In this document: piece by piece, positions 45,266 through 56,272 of the stretch
How the letters are laid out: every line of letters begins with the position of its first letter
Numbering within the stretch: position 1 is the stretch's first letter
Origin: Harmonia axyridis
Lineage: Eukaryota; Arthropoda; Insecta; Coleoptera; Coccinellidae
Direction: 5' to 3'
Assembly (NCBI RefSeq): GCF_914767665.1
Contig: NC_059502.1
Span: forward strand, 5,208,001 to 5,272,000
DNA: 64,000 nt
The notes under the pieces: model-generated
Databases searched by the model: none
What the model was told of the DNA's origin: nothing
The model's input: only the letters and a program-made list of their open reading frames with translations
Position numbers and translations under genes: made by a program

Positions 45266-45368
45266 ATTATAAAAGTTTAATGAGTCTACTTGTTGAAGGC
45301 TATTTAATATGAATCATTGATTTATATTAAATAGCCTTCAACAAGTAGACTCATTAAACTTTTATAAT
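45266..45368. repeat. Perfect 45-bp inverted repeat (hairpin)
   Basis: Arms 45266-45310 and 45324-45368 are exact reverse complements around a 13-base loop (gaatcattgattt). It lies about 115 bases beyond the E33 poly(A) signal. There is no coding content or TA/8-bp target duplication that I can identify. Confidence 0.88.
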
Positions 45369-46335
45369 TTGATATAATCATTTATTGATTAGAGAGTCAT
45401 TACCAACCAATTGATAAATTTAAAATTCCTGAAATTGTTTATTCGATGGTAAATGTCGATTTGTATATGTATTTCAAAAAAATAACAAGAAAGAAATCTA
45501 TGACTACCTTCAGTAATGGTTTTCTCTGTGAATCCTCACTAGAGCAACCGGTACGTTTAGTTAGTCTGTAGTTTCTAGCTTGCAGTTTTGATGGAGTAAT
45601 ATACACGTGGTGAGTTTGCAAATTTAATAATTTTCGTTGAACTATAAGGCACTGATGAGGAAAAATTGTATTATTAAATACAAAAATTCCGAAACGTACG
45701 TCTGTCTTTATGTTGATGTAGTTGTTCAATTAGTTAACCGTTTACTTAATTGATACATTTTTAGTCATTTTGAATTTTCTTTTGGTTGATTATTAAATTT
45801 GTCATTTTTAGAATTGGAATATATTCCAAGACAAAAATAAACTAAATATATCATATAGATATATTATTGTGAAGGATTAGACACAAAGTTGTCAAATTAT
45901 TTGATATATCTTATTTGTTCAAATTTTCAGCATTGTTCATGCAGTTTATGAAATAATGATGAAGTGTCTAGAATTTACAATAACTATTTCAATTTAACAC
46001 TGAATTATCAATTTGCTCGTTGCATTTTTTTTTTAATTTTCGAATGACTAAATTAATCATAGCTTTTTCAAATATAAAATTTTCGCAAACGTGAACTTCT
46101 CTGAATCTCAATATTTTGTGTTCTGCTAGATTGAATTTTGTAACGGTATTTTGGTTGGATCATTGATGTAATTTCAAGCATATGATGCACGTCGAGCATG
46201 CGTAAATTTTTCAGGAAATTTAATTGATTACAAAGTCGAAAATTAGGTATTGTGAGAGCTCTGTGTTTCTTGGTACAAAAAACAGTTTTTTTATATATTT
46301 TTTTCAAAATGTTCATCTATCGATTTTTTTAGCAG
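45369..46335. other. Spacer before E34
   Basis: AT-rich with no supported features; open frames on the minus strand show no family motifs. Confidence 0.4.
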
Positions 46336-46517
46336 GATATCAGTGTTCAGTTTGCCTTAGGAGTTACAGAACTGGAAGAAGTTTGAGAGAACATAAAAAG
46401 CATTTTTGCGGTGTTGAGCCAAGGTTCAGATGTGTCATTCCTGAGTGTTCGTTTAAGACAATTTTTCCTAATAACTTGAGAAGGCATCTCTCCAAGAAGC
46501 ATGGTGGAAATTATTAA
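46336..46517 (+). CDS. lola: lola terminal exon E34, two fingers, tandem acceptor
   Basis: Finger 1 is CSVCLRSYRTGRSLREH ending HKKHFC (H-x4-C). Finger 2 is wide-knuckle C-x4-C (CVIPEC), then FKTIFPNNLRRH and LSKKH. E34-E36 form a subgroup by the linker VEP and the C-x4-C finger. The border reads tttttttagcag, an NAGNAG acceptor. Use of the first AG (46331-46332) adds one Ala; both AGs keep the phase. Confidence 0.86.
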
Positions 46518-46889
46518 TATCATGTCAAATATTAATTTTTCAGAATTAAAGCTTCGGTTCACATGTACAAAAAATTAAAGTATTAATTATGTGTATACAA
46601 ATAACGGTATCATTAAAACACTTTGAAACCAATTTTTGTATAGTTTTTTTATTCAACCTTGCGAATTCAATCAGCTTGTAAATCGAGGTAGGTATCTCAC
46701 ATAGGAAATAAATAAAGCAAGAACTGTCAAGATCTCGTCATCAATACGCCTATGGGACCCTTAGATACCACGAATATCCAAAAATACATTTGGCGCGTGA
46801 ATGAAGGCTTTGGTATTAACAAAAACGCAGTGATCGTTCAATATTTTTCATTAATTCTCGTTTAATTCATTTTGTTATTTTCATTTCAG
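46518..46889. other. 3' UTR of E34 and intron
   Basis: ATTAAA near 46575 is the likely poly(A) signal. Nothing else recognised before the tcatttcag acceptor. Confidence 0.45.
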
Positions 46890-47077
46890 GGGCACACCAA
46901 TGTCACATGTGTCACAAGAGATATAAAAATAGAAAGGATATGAGAAAACATATCAAGAACTGGTGTTCCGTTGAACCAAAGTACAAATGCAATGTTCCTC
47001 ATTGTTATTTCAGAACCAAATTTGCTTTCAGTTTCAGACGACATTGTTTTGGAAAGCATGGTTTTAGGGTTGAATAA
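46890..47077 (+). CDS. lola: lola terminal exon E35, two fingers
   Basis: Found from the acceptor tcatttcag (ends 46889). Finger 1 is CHMCHKRYKNRKDMRKH with KNWC. Finger 2 is CNVPHCYFRTKFAFSFRRH with CFGKH. Linker SVEPKYK. The tail is GFRVE. Confidence 0.85.
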
Positions 47078-47735
47078 TATAGCTTCACCCATAATATCAA
47101 TATGTAAAAAATATTTAGACCAAACAAATATGATTGTGTGTACCTATTTATAAAATGTAGTTTCAAAGGGAAAAGTAAAGAAGATAAAGTTCCAAATGAG
47201 TTTTTTCAGGTAAAATAATATTCTTACTCCATTTAAAATAAAATAACATCCATATACAGGCTGTCAGTTCAAATAATTTTTTTTTCTATAAGATTTATTC
47301 TCCAAAGCTTCCACTTTAAGAATGGTTTTCATTTTTTCCGTGAATAGTGCTGCAATAAAATTTGGTATGGCCTTTGTTACTCTTGAGCTCTTACCACTAT
47401 TGTGAACATTCAATGAAAATTTCAATCAGGTGCCTTTCAGACTGTGGGTTCATAGGTAAAGCTCACAAGTACTTTTTTGATTCAAAAATTTTTCAAATCC
47501 ATTTTATCAAAACTCAACATTCGATTCAAAACAAAAAACTGCTAAGATGAATATACTATGAATACAAGAAGTGACGAGGATAGTGGTTCTATTTTACATG
47601 TTTTTGATTGGCTGCCTGAATCACGTGGTCTATATCCATTTCTTCACATTCTCCTTCATATGGTTTTGGCGTTTCATTTAAAATAATCCGTCTAACAATA
47701 AAAAGTTTACATTAATTTTATATTCTCATTTCCAG
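47078..47735. other. 3' UTR of E35 and intron
   Basis: AT-rich; a plus-strand open frame at 47362-47550 has no family motif and is probably chance. Confidence 0.4.
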
Positions 47736-47911
47736 TTGATCATATATGTCCTAAGTGTTCTTCGAATTACAAAACAATAAAGAATTTAAACTACCATCTG
47801 AAGAATTACTGTAATGTTGAGCCAAAATACAAATGCAGCATGCCCAAATGTACATTCAAGACCAAATTCGCAAGTAGCTTGAGAAGACATGAAAACAGAA
47901 GGCATACTTGA
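47736..47911 (+). CDS. lola: lola terminal exon E36, two fingers
   Basis: Found from the acceptor ctcatttccag (ends 47735). Finger 1 is CPKCSSNYKTIKNLNYH with KNYC. Finger 2 is CSMPKCTFKTKFASSLRRH with ENRRH, and the exon ends one residue later. Linker NVEPKYK ties it to E35. AATAAA at 47963-47968. Confidence 0.86.
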
Positions 47912-48071
47912 ATAGAATAGTAGCTAATATAATGTATTTAATACTGAATGAATGATGGTTGTAATAAATATATGTTTTTTTATTTCAGTCAATAAATTCC
48001 ATCGAGTTGGTCATGGACCAAACTATTTTGTTATTATTTTTAAGCTTTATCCATAAATTTTTCATCAGTTA

Positions 48072-48369
48072 GGCCGCACCTACATTAGGTCCGCATTTCT
48101 CCCGATCCGATCCGATCCGACGTTGTCCGATGGTCGGACGACGTCGGAAGAAAAACAAACACCTTTATCTTAATGTTAGTGCCTACAATTGAAACGAAGC
48201 TTCCGAATTCTCGATTCCCGACGACTCACGACACTATCCGATTTCAATTGTAGGCACTAACACTAACACTAACTAAAGGTGTTTGGTTTTCTTCCGACGT
48301 CGTCCGACCATCGGACAACGTCGGATCGGATCGGATCGGGAGAAATGCGGACCCAATGTAGGTGCGGCC
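48072..48369. mobile_element. PIF/Harbinger-type MITE, 298 bp
   Basis: Long inverted repeats of well over 100 bases start GGCCGCACCTACATT and contain tandem GATCC(G) motifs. They flank a short core. TTA is present on both sides (48069-48071 and 48370-48372), the 3-bp target duplication of PIF/Harbinger elements. GC content is far above the surroundings. There is no coding capacity. Confidence 0.82.
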
Positions 48370-48691
48370 TTACTCTTATTCGTGTTCCAAAATGATTTCA
48401 GACTTGGATATAGGTACAAGATGTTCCAAAGTAAGTATAACAAACTGATAAGGTAGATTGCATAGTATATGGTTTGACATCAGAATTTTTACTGGAAGGT
48501 TCATTTCCACCATATATATTATACTATGGCCGTCAAGGTCACCGGATTTAACTTCATTCGATTTTTTTGGTGGAATTACTTGGCTCAAAAGATTTATATG
48601 TATATGTTTAACTTTCATCATTATTATATAACAATGTCTTCATTTTACGTATGGCCTCTAGTACCTTAAAACTGATCTTATCAAATTCCAG

Positions 48692-48903
48692 GTTATCCTG
48701 CCTTTCGCTGTTTCACATGTGGTAGAACTTACAAAGTGGCAAGATCCCTAAGAAGACATCTAAAGTACGAGTGTCAAAAGGAGCCATTATATCAATGTTC
48801 TCAATGCCCATACCGTGCTAAGTACAAAAATAGTATCATAAGACATGTAATATCATTTCATCCCGATAATTATGTGAAAGAAACAAATGCACCGTCTCAA
48901 TAA
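48692..48903 (+). CDS. lola: lola terminal exon E37, two fingers
   Basis: Found from the acceptor tcaaattccag (ends 48691). Finger 1 is CFTCGRTYKVARSLRRH with KYEC. Finger 2 is CSQCPYRAKYKNSIIRH with VISFH. A 15-residue polar tail follows. AATAAA at 49102-49107. The PIF MITE sits 320 bp upstream in its intron. Confidence 0.86.
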
Positions 48904-49554
48904 TTACAGTTTCGAATTACTCTATCGTCATCGCTGAAAATTATTGAAATGTCTTGAACCTCAAAATTTCGAATATTTTAGTTCTCTCATCATCAGACAT
49001 CGAAATTATCATATATAAAATAAAATATAATTTTAAAAAACTGGTGTTGTGTGTACTGTGGCTTGAAAATTTGGTGTGTTTATATTTTTGTCAATCTCTT
49101 GAATAAAATTTATATAGACATATATATATGATCTCTGATCATGTGTAAATTATGTATTTATTTTCCGCTAAAAAGTTTTATGAAATGTTGAAATTGTTGA
49201 ATGTCGATAATTCACAGATTATAAACCAATTTTTATAACGTTTCTTCTTTTATTATCCACTTGTAGAACCAACAGACGTAGACCTGCCAAATATTTGAAT
49301 GTCATTTGGGCTGCACCATTGATTTGGAAAATAACAAAGCAAGTGATTTTCACGAATTTCTCATATTATTTCGAATCCAGACAAAATTCTCTTCCTAGCT
49401 TCCTATATTAAAATATATGTAGATCACCGTTAACATACTTAGAATATGTATATACAACATCCAGTTGTGAACATATAACATTTGTAATTCCATTTCGAAA
49501 TGAATAAGCTAATTCTAGGTTTTGTTTTCCTCATTCAAATTTTTAATTTTGCAG
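48904..49554. other. 3' UTR of E37 and intron
   Basis: Poly(A) signals near 49102, then AT-rich intron to the acceptor tttaattttgcag. Confidence 0.42.
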
Positions 49555-49733
49555 AAAACATATGTTGTTATGGCTGTGGGAAATATTACAAGACGAAGAA
49601 ATCACTGGCTGTTCACCGATCAAGAGATTGTGGAAAATTTAAAAGCATTCACTGCATTTATTGTCCATCCACTTTCAAAAGGAAAGATAATTTGAAAGTA
49701 CACATGTTGGCTAAACATTCAACTCAAACTTAA
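49555..49733 (+). CDS. lola: lola terminal exon E38, two fingers
   Basis: Finger 1 is CYGCGKYYKTKKSLAVH with RSRDC. Finger 2 is CIYCPSTFKRKDNLKVH with MLAKH. First member of a subgroup (E38-E44) in which finger 1 ends in HRS-x-DC rather than KYEC. AATAAA at 49977-49982. The ATG at 49500 is in the intron. Confidence 0.86.
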
Positions 49734-50336
49734 TTTTTTCGAAGTGAGTTTGTGATTCATGATGCTCTATGATGAGTTCTGTAGGCCCTATCTTTATAGC
49801 TTTATATATCAAAGATTAATACAGCATATGAGATTTATTAGGAACTTCAGAAATTGTTATGTTGTTATCAGATGATTTCAAATTGATTTATTCAGTACAT
49901 ACCTCATTTATATTGTATTTTGACTCATAAATATTTCTGTGATATCTGAAAGGACTAATATAAATTATTGAATTATAATAAATACGATTATAATTGACGT
50001 CCTAATAAAATAATTACAAGTACTTCAAAATTAAGTGTTTTTTTATACTATATATAATTTTTAAATACGTATGACATAACTTATAGCTTTGATGAGAGGC
50101 ATCATTATAAAGCATCAACTTTATTCAAGTAAAGTATGTGTTTTTAATTTATATTCATATTTGTGTGTTCGCAATATTATGAATTCCTACTTTGATATTC
50201 GTTATCGAGAAATATATATTTTAATATTCGTTTGTCTATTTTGTATATCTGTTGTATTATCTCTTCGTCTGGAAATATTTTATGTTTTTGAGGACAAAGA
50301 ATTATTAACTTCCAGATAATTTTCATTTATTTTCAG
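49734..50336. other. 3' UTR of E38 and intron
   Basis: Contains the E38 poly(A) signal near 49977. A 76-codon frame at 50089-50319 is hydrophobic and Ile/Tyr-rich but ends in the E39 intron; I consider it chance. Confidence 0.42.
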
Positions 50337-50509
50337 GTTTGGTTTGTGATGGTTGTCGAAAACATTTCAAGAATAAAAATTCACTCAAATGTCACAAAAG
50401 CCTTGACTGTGGCAAAAAACGCATATACTCTTGTCACTTCTGTGAATATAATACTAATAGAACATACAGTTTGAAACAGCATATGCGTAATAAGCATAAA
50501 ATGTATTAG
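50337..50509 (+). CDS. lola: lola terminal exon E39, two fingers
   Basis: Found from the acceptor atttattttcag (ends 50336). Finger 1 is CDGCRKHFKNKNSLKCH with KSLDC. Finger 2 is CHFCEYNTNRTYSLKQH with MRNKH. AATAAA at 50546-50551, 37 bases after the stop, a very short 3' UTR. Confidence 0.85.
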
Positions 50510-50781
50510 AATAAAAATGTATAATTCAAAATATAATGACGAATGAATAAATAAAAACGTTCAGAATTCCTAACATGTTTAAGTGATTATGTGCATGCAA
50601 GCTCAGCAAGGTTTCCACTTTTCAGGACATCATTGCGCAAGTATCTGTTCTTAGTCTATTGATTCCTTATGATCAAGAAATAAGTTATTCTTTCAATATT
50701 GTTATATCTGTATTAATTAACATTAGCTTGGTGCTGTCGAATTCCTCATTTGAAATATTTTCTAATAATTTTTTATTTCAG

Positions 50782-50972
50782 GTTATTCCTATAAATGTCT
50801 AGCGTGTCTGAATGTGTATGGAACTTTCGATGACTTGAGATTACATAGAGAAAACGACTGTGGAAGTGAAGAAAGCTTCTGCTGCTTTATATGTCAACAA
50901 TCCTATAGAAGAAAGGACGATCTTAGGAAGCACATGTTGAAATCACATGATGGAGTGTATTTTCATTCATGA
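50782..50972 (+). CDS. lola: lola terminal exon E40, two fingers, acidic
   Basis: Acceptor ttttatttcag ends at 50781. Finger 1 is CLACLNVYGTFDDLRLH with ENDC; the helix is acidic, unlike the basic helices elsewhere. Finger 2 is CFICQQSYRRKDDLRKH with MLKSH. The acidic first finger may not contact DNA in the usual way. AATAAA at 51028-51033. Confidence 0.83.
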
Positions 50973-51307
50973 AAGAATTGTATATTGAACGATAAAAAAT
51001 ATGTTATCTGTTGGACTAAATATTCTAAATAAAGTGTTGCATTGAAATGGATGTTATATTAATTAGTTTGAACATTTATATTTTTGTGTACTTAAAAGTT
51101 CTTGATTTGGAATTGAAATCAAATTAATACTTAATTCTTATAAAGAATAATTATGAAGGCACCATGGTATTCTTATGTTTTGAATTAAGATCTCTATTAT
51201 CAGTTTATTTCTTATAATGAAAAATCTATACCATAATCATAAGTCATTCAAAAAATATGCATGCTGCTTTTTCAGTTTTACTCCCTGATTAACATTTTGT
51301 TTTGCAG
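50973..51307. other. 3' UTR of E40 and intron
   Basis: Poly(A) signal near 51028; nothing else recognised. Confidence 0.42.
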
Positions 51308-51519
51308 GAAACTTCTGTTGTTTTGGATGTTTGAAATTCTTCAACACAGAAAAGTCTCTTGAAATTCATAGATCGAAGGATTGTGGCAAAATAACTACTT
51401 TCAAATGTATTCATTGCTTCAGAACTTTCTCGAGGAAGCACACTTTAAAATTTCATATGAAAAGCAAGCATCCTGATGTATTTCATACAGAGTCATCTGA
51501 TAAAAGTTCAGTAGAATGA
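51308..51519 (+). CDS. lola: lola terminal exon E41, two fingers
   Basis: Acceptor ttttgcag ends at 51307. Finger 1 is CFGCLKFFNTEKSLEIH with RSKDC. Finger 2 is CIHCFRTFSRKHTLKFH with MKSKH. A Ser-rich acidic tail (TESSDKSSVE) follows. AATAAA at 51583-51588. Confidence 0.86.
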
Positions 51520-51877
51520 GTTGATATTTGCTTATCTTTTTTTTGTTGTGATTCACAGTGTTTAGATGATTTATTTCTTTTGAATAAATGTTTCTGTTTA
51601 TGGTTTTTGAATATTTCATTAGGCTGTCATTTTTTAGCATCCCAAAAAATTATGCTGAATCTTACGAGTATAAATAAAAAGAAACATTAATGAACTTATA
51701 GTAAGGAAGAAAAAAACATCAAATATTTTTATATGAAATTCTAAATTCTCTAATGGGCAAAGTTCTTCTTTTATTCGGAATATTATCCTATTTCAATTTT
51801 CAAGAAATTTTATTATAACTAACCTGGTTTCACAATATTTGGTCATATGCCCGAATACTTATCTATTATATTTGCAG
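51520..51877. other. 3' UTR of E41 and intron
   Basis: Poly(A) signal near 51583; AT-rich otherwise. Confidence 0.42.
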
Positions 51878-52020
51878 GATATGTTGTCTGTCCCACTTGT
51901 AAAAAACAGTACAAAAATAAAAATACTCTAGCAGTACATCGTTCAAGAGACTGTAATAGGAAGGAAGGTATTGAATTTTTCAACTATTACTTTTTTCTCA
52001 AATTTTTCCACATTTTCTGA
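51878..52020 (+). CDS. lola: lola exon E42, one finger; possible cassette spliced to E43
   Basis: Acceptor tatttgcag ends at 51877. Finger 1 is CPTCKKQYKNKNTLAVH with RSRDC, close to E44. Read through, it ends in a hydrophobic non-finger tail (NYYFFLKFFHIF) with no nearby poly(A) signal. After 51967 there is a donor-like GTATTG preceded by GGAAG, in phase 1. Splicing over 76 bases to the E43 acceptor keeps the frame exactly. It is therefore more likely an internal exon (51878-51967) than a terminal one. Alternatively it is a decayed E44 duplicate. Confidence 0.65.
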
Positions 52021-52043
52021 TTAACATGTTTTTTATTTTGCAG

Positions 52044-52210
52044 GAAATCTACGTTGCATAGACTGTGGAAAATTGTACAAGACTTATAATTCTTTACAGG
52101 CTCATCGTTCAAGATATTGTGGAAAGATTATTAGTACATATGTTTTCAATGCAGCCACTCTCGAAACAGAAGAGGTTACAAGGACTGAAAAAATGGAAGA
52201 GATGGAATAG
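52044..52210 (+). CDS. lola: lola terminal exon E43, finger 2 frameshifted
   Basis: Acceptor ttttattttgcag ends at 52043, in the shared phase. Finger 1 is CIDCGKLYKTYNSLQAH with RSRYC. The following stretch carries ICFQCSHSRNRR in the +1 frame, so a small indel near 52138 removed finger 2. The frame used instead encodes a Glu/Thr-rich tail (TLETEEVTRTEKMEEME). It works as a one-finger end, or as a two-finger end if joined to E42. Confidence 0.7.
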
Positions 52211-53592
52211 ATATGAAATACAAAATTAATTAAGTCAAAAAATTGAGGAATTAAAAATGAATATATTTATATTCAAGTTTTGTACAATATTCGATATAAA
52301 ATTTTAAAGGAAATTATTTAACAACACTTTATTGTAATCTCTCCATCGTGAAGATATAGTGGGTATCTAAAACCGAAAAAAAAAGTTATAGTAATACATC
52401 TATGTAACTGAGCATAGAATTCACGGCAAGTGTCAGAATGTCCTAACCTGAAATTCAAATCAGTTGACGTAGAGTATCTAAACTAAATGTTTGTTTATTT
52501 ATTTATTATCTGCCTGTCTGCTCGATTAAAAGTTTTTGGCTTTGATTCTCGTAGATAGTTTTATATTAATTATTTTATTCGATAATTATGATGGAGAGAT
52601 TACCAATGAGCCAAATGAACATTTTGTAAATATTGATTATTGTTATTCTCTGATTCAGATTTTAAATTTATGCTTGTATATTGAATATATATTTCTATAT
52701 TCTGTTGGAATTGCAGCTATAGATATAAATTTCATTTGTTGAATTCTAGTCTACTTCATATAGACGATTTTATAATTTCATTTCATCATTTCAGATACAC
52801 TTGTATTGTATTTTTTATAATTTATTTTACACATTTTGAGCTCAGGAGTTTCACATAAACATCTAATGTGCACCAAAGTGATTTTTATTAATCCCTTACA
52901 AATGAATTATCAACTGTTAGAAAATTAAAACTAAAATACTCATATAAAACAAATTCATCAATGTTGAAAGAGAATTGTGAAATTAAATCAATAATGTAGC
53001 TCTGAAAACAGAGTTATAATTACTTACCTAATAACAAAGAAACGACAATTGAAGTTTATAATTGAAATTGTCAATTCCCTTTTTCTTCAAATATACAAGT
53101 TTACACCACGCTGACATAGTCTATGGATAACAGCCATCATAGACTACACTAGCTTGATTGTCTTATCAAGTCACTGTATCATGGACAATCTATGATAGTT
53201 ATCACAAACAGAGCCATCTATGGGGCGGACACAACATACATTTTTTATCTTACGAAATATTATTTCTTCACATATTGTTGTCGTTATCATTAGGTACATC
53301 TTCATTACAGTTTTGATTTATGATATTTTTTCTGGATATGGTAATAATGTTCAACTCTCAAATGCGCAATAGTTAGATTTATTTTTTTTATTTCTTCACA
53401 TTTCGAATCGATTTTCTAATAGCGGTCACTCATCCGTATGCTGAACCTGTATACTTGCGTTTTGTAATTTTTTTCAACAAATGAAATCTATGATTTTTGA
53501 AATCGTGGGGAAATTCGTACTATAGAGGCTATTTCCTTCTTCTTTCTATATTTATCCATACCAACCACGACACTCATCTTGTCTATTTTCAG
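52211..53592. other. Long intron between E43 and E44
   Basis: About 1.4 kb of AT-rich sequence with stops in all frames. Short inverted matches around 53118-53205 (ctatggataacag / ctatgatagttatc) are imperfect. No gene or known element recognised. Confidence 0.4.
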
Positions 53593-53777
53593 GATATCTC
53601 ATCTGTCCGACTTGTAAAAAACGTTACAAAAATAAAAATTCCCTAGCAGTTCATCGTTCCAGAGATTGCAATATACAGGAAGGCCTTTTCTGCATACAGT
53701 GTTTTGTTGAGTTTCGGTGTAAAACAAATCTCAAAAATCATATGATAAGCGATCATGGATACATTGAAGAAAGCTGA
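53593..53777 (+). CDS. lola: lola terminal exon E44, two fingers
   Basis: Found from the acceptor ctattttcag (ends 53592). Finger 1 is CPTCKKRYKNKNSLAVH with RSRDC. Finger 2 is CIQCFVEFRCKTNLKNH with MISDH. The tail is GYIEES. It is the intact paralogue of E42. AATAAA near 53817. Confidence 0.86.
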
Positions 53778-54805
53778 GATTATTCTATTTATTTTTAATT
53801 CAAGTTTATTTTCATGAATAAAAATTTCAAATTCTTTCATTTTTATTATTATTCAATTTGAGATATTGTAGATTTTGTATTCGATTAAATGTGGGTAGGG
53901 TTATTAAAATAAATTATTTTATATTGCTGAGATCTTTATTGACTAGTATTGTGAGTGATCATTTTTCATTTTTCCTTCATCCATAAGATTTTGAATAAGT
54001 CTTGAAAATGCATATTATCAAACTGCTTCCAAGCTCTTCCTGTATACTTCAAGACTGGATTTTTTTATTTATCGTTCCAGCCACTGTTGACAGAGTTGAC
54101 ACAGCATGCCACATAATATTTTGTGTTTCTGATATTCTTTGTGAGACTTGAGCATAGATTAAAGAAATATCAAAACAACTTGTAGTTATTTATTGAATAC
54201 TGAATTATTCACGTGAACAAATGTTATATCAGTATTTCCAAATTTATTCGTTCATAAGGTATGTTGATGGCGTTCATGCACATTTATTATATTATCATTT
54301 AATATTCAAATGATATTGATAAGATGGAGTTTGGTTTTGTTATAGATAATGTCTTGATTCTATCAATGATGATGCAGGTCAATGAAGCAAACAGACAAAT
54401 ATGTTCACTTTCAATTTTTTAACAATGAAGTTGTTTAAAATTGATACATGATGACAGACGATGTTATTATTATGTTTACATTTTTATGTTTACACTTAAA
54501 GTGTGACATAAACATTTCTTTAAATTACTTATGAATTCTTTTCAGACTTATCATACTGAAAATCATATAATTTGGGGCACCTGAATTACAGGATGTCGTA
54601 ATTTCAAAATATCTAAACTCGAAGATTTGAAGACTATCTGAAAAAATGCATGTTCGCGGCCAAGGTAACATTGTGAATATTTCTTGTATCGTTACATCTG
54701 CAAAACTTTTTTTTCAGCGATTTTATACATCTTACATCCAAACCTACATTATTTATGTCTCATTTTTCATTACCCCTCAATTTTGACAGTTCTTTTTTTT
54801 TACAG
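53778..54805. other. 3' UTR of E44 and intron
   Basis: AT-rich. The 64-codon frame at 54684-54878 overlaps the E45 acceptor in another frame and is not supported. Confidence 0.4.
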
Positions 54806-55056
54806 TTCAATTTATGTGTCCGAAATGCTACAGATTCTACACCTACAAAAGGTCCTTGATGCGACACATGAAATATGAATGTCAGAAAGCCCCAATGTTC
54901 AAATGTTGTTTCGAAGGCTGTTCATATAAGGCTCACCAAAAGGCTACTCTTCTCAGGCATGGCATTAGCAAACACGGTTTGGCCACAAACGACGATTCTT
55001 TGGTTCGAGAGATCATTATACAGGATATGCAGGAGACCACTGAGCCTTTTTCTTGA
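54806..55056 (+). CDS. lola: lola terminal exon E45, two fingers with acidic tail
   Basis: Acceptor tttttttttacag ends at 54805. Finger 1 is CPKCYRFYTYKRSLMRH with KYEC. Finger 2 has C-x4-C (CCFEGC), then SYKAHQKATLLRH and GISKH. A long acidic tail of about 27 residues (NDDSLVREIIIQDMQETTEP) follows, which may bind a partner. Confidence 0.87.
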
Positions 55057-56272
55057 GAAGTTAATACCCGAACCACAACCATATTATACAAGGTGTCCAA
55101 AGATCCTATCCACGCTGTCGATGACTGAAAGATTTCCTGCCTAGACCAGTGGCGTAGTTAGGTCACCATGGCACCGGTGCAAAATAAAAATGAGCCCTCC
55201 TCAACAGTCACTTATTTTTTTTTTAATTAGATGATGACCAGGTGACCACCAGGCCAATGGCCTGATTGAATGATTTTACGAGTATAGTACAATTCATGTT
55301 TTAACAATATGTATGAAGTCTTAATTATTGTATCAGTGATACAAAATTAATTTGATATATTTCCATTGAAAAGTTTTTAGCACTAAACTTAAAGGTGCCT
55401 ACTAAAGTACTGTCGACTAATCGATCAGAACTGCCGATTTACACATCGTCAGATCGAGATCTTCAGTCTGCATCGAAAGTCTTCCAATTGCACGTGAGTG
55501 AAATACAAATTCTTGATTGCAGTAAGGTCTGAGTTTCTCAGATCTAGGTCATCAGGTGCAGTCGTTCGATGCTTATCGACAGTTCTCTGGATTAACAGGT
55601 CGTTGGCACCTATGAAATTATAATAATGCACAAAGTGAAGAAAAAATCTCATTGTCCTAATTTATATTACGGAATTTACCGTTCGAAACACTTCATATAC
55701 TAAGTGTTCCAAGTTTTAACATCAAATCGAACGTATAGATTGAATATGATATTTTTTATTAGACCAAATAAATCAAAATTAGCGTGTGTAAAATGGCCAG
55801 AAATATAATAAATGTTTATCTAATATTCAGTGATAAATCCCTTCAAAATGTTAGTAGTAGTGAATGTCGTCGAAAAAAAAAAGTTGTTGTATTAACTGAT
55901 GATTTTATTTGTGACATAGGATCCTTATTTTCAAGAGAGGCAATATAATGTGTCAATATACAGGTAGTAGAAAGAAATATATTCAAATAAAGAAAAAATG
56001 ATGATAGTTCGAAATAATTTTCACGATCTTGTCATTCAAGTAATTTTTTTGTTCTGAAATGTTTTTAATTGTAGATTCGATATCTTTATTTTGTGTAACA
56101 GTTATTTGTTCGACTCAGATTGTAGTAAATATATTTATGGAATTTAAAATTATTTTCATTTCAAATTGACGCAGACCCCTATCCTCTCAATTCTTTATGA
56201 TGTATGTGTACATGCACACTTTGTAATGGTGAAACTTCTTGATATGGAATATTACCAAATTCCTGTTTATAA
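55057..56272. other. 3' UTR of E45 and spacer
   Basis: At 55147 the text cagtggcgtagttaggtc resembles a hAT terminus, but no matching inverted end was found. Otherwise AT-rich; minus-strand frame 55449-55652 has no motif. Confidence 0.35.

Noticed and set aside
50089..50319. Hydrophobic 76-codon frame as a possible membrane peptide
   Set aside because: AT-rich intron composition yields Ile/Phe/Tyr-rich frames by chance; no signal, homology or splice context.
55147..55200. hAT-like start cagtggcgtag
   Set aside because: No matching inverted end or target duplication found, so listed only as a possibility in the spacer entry.
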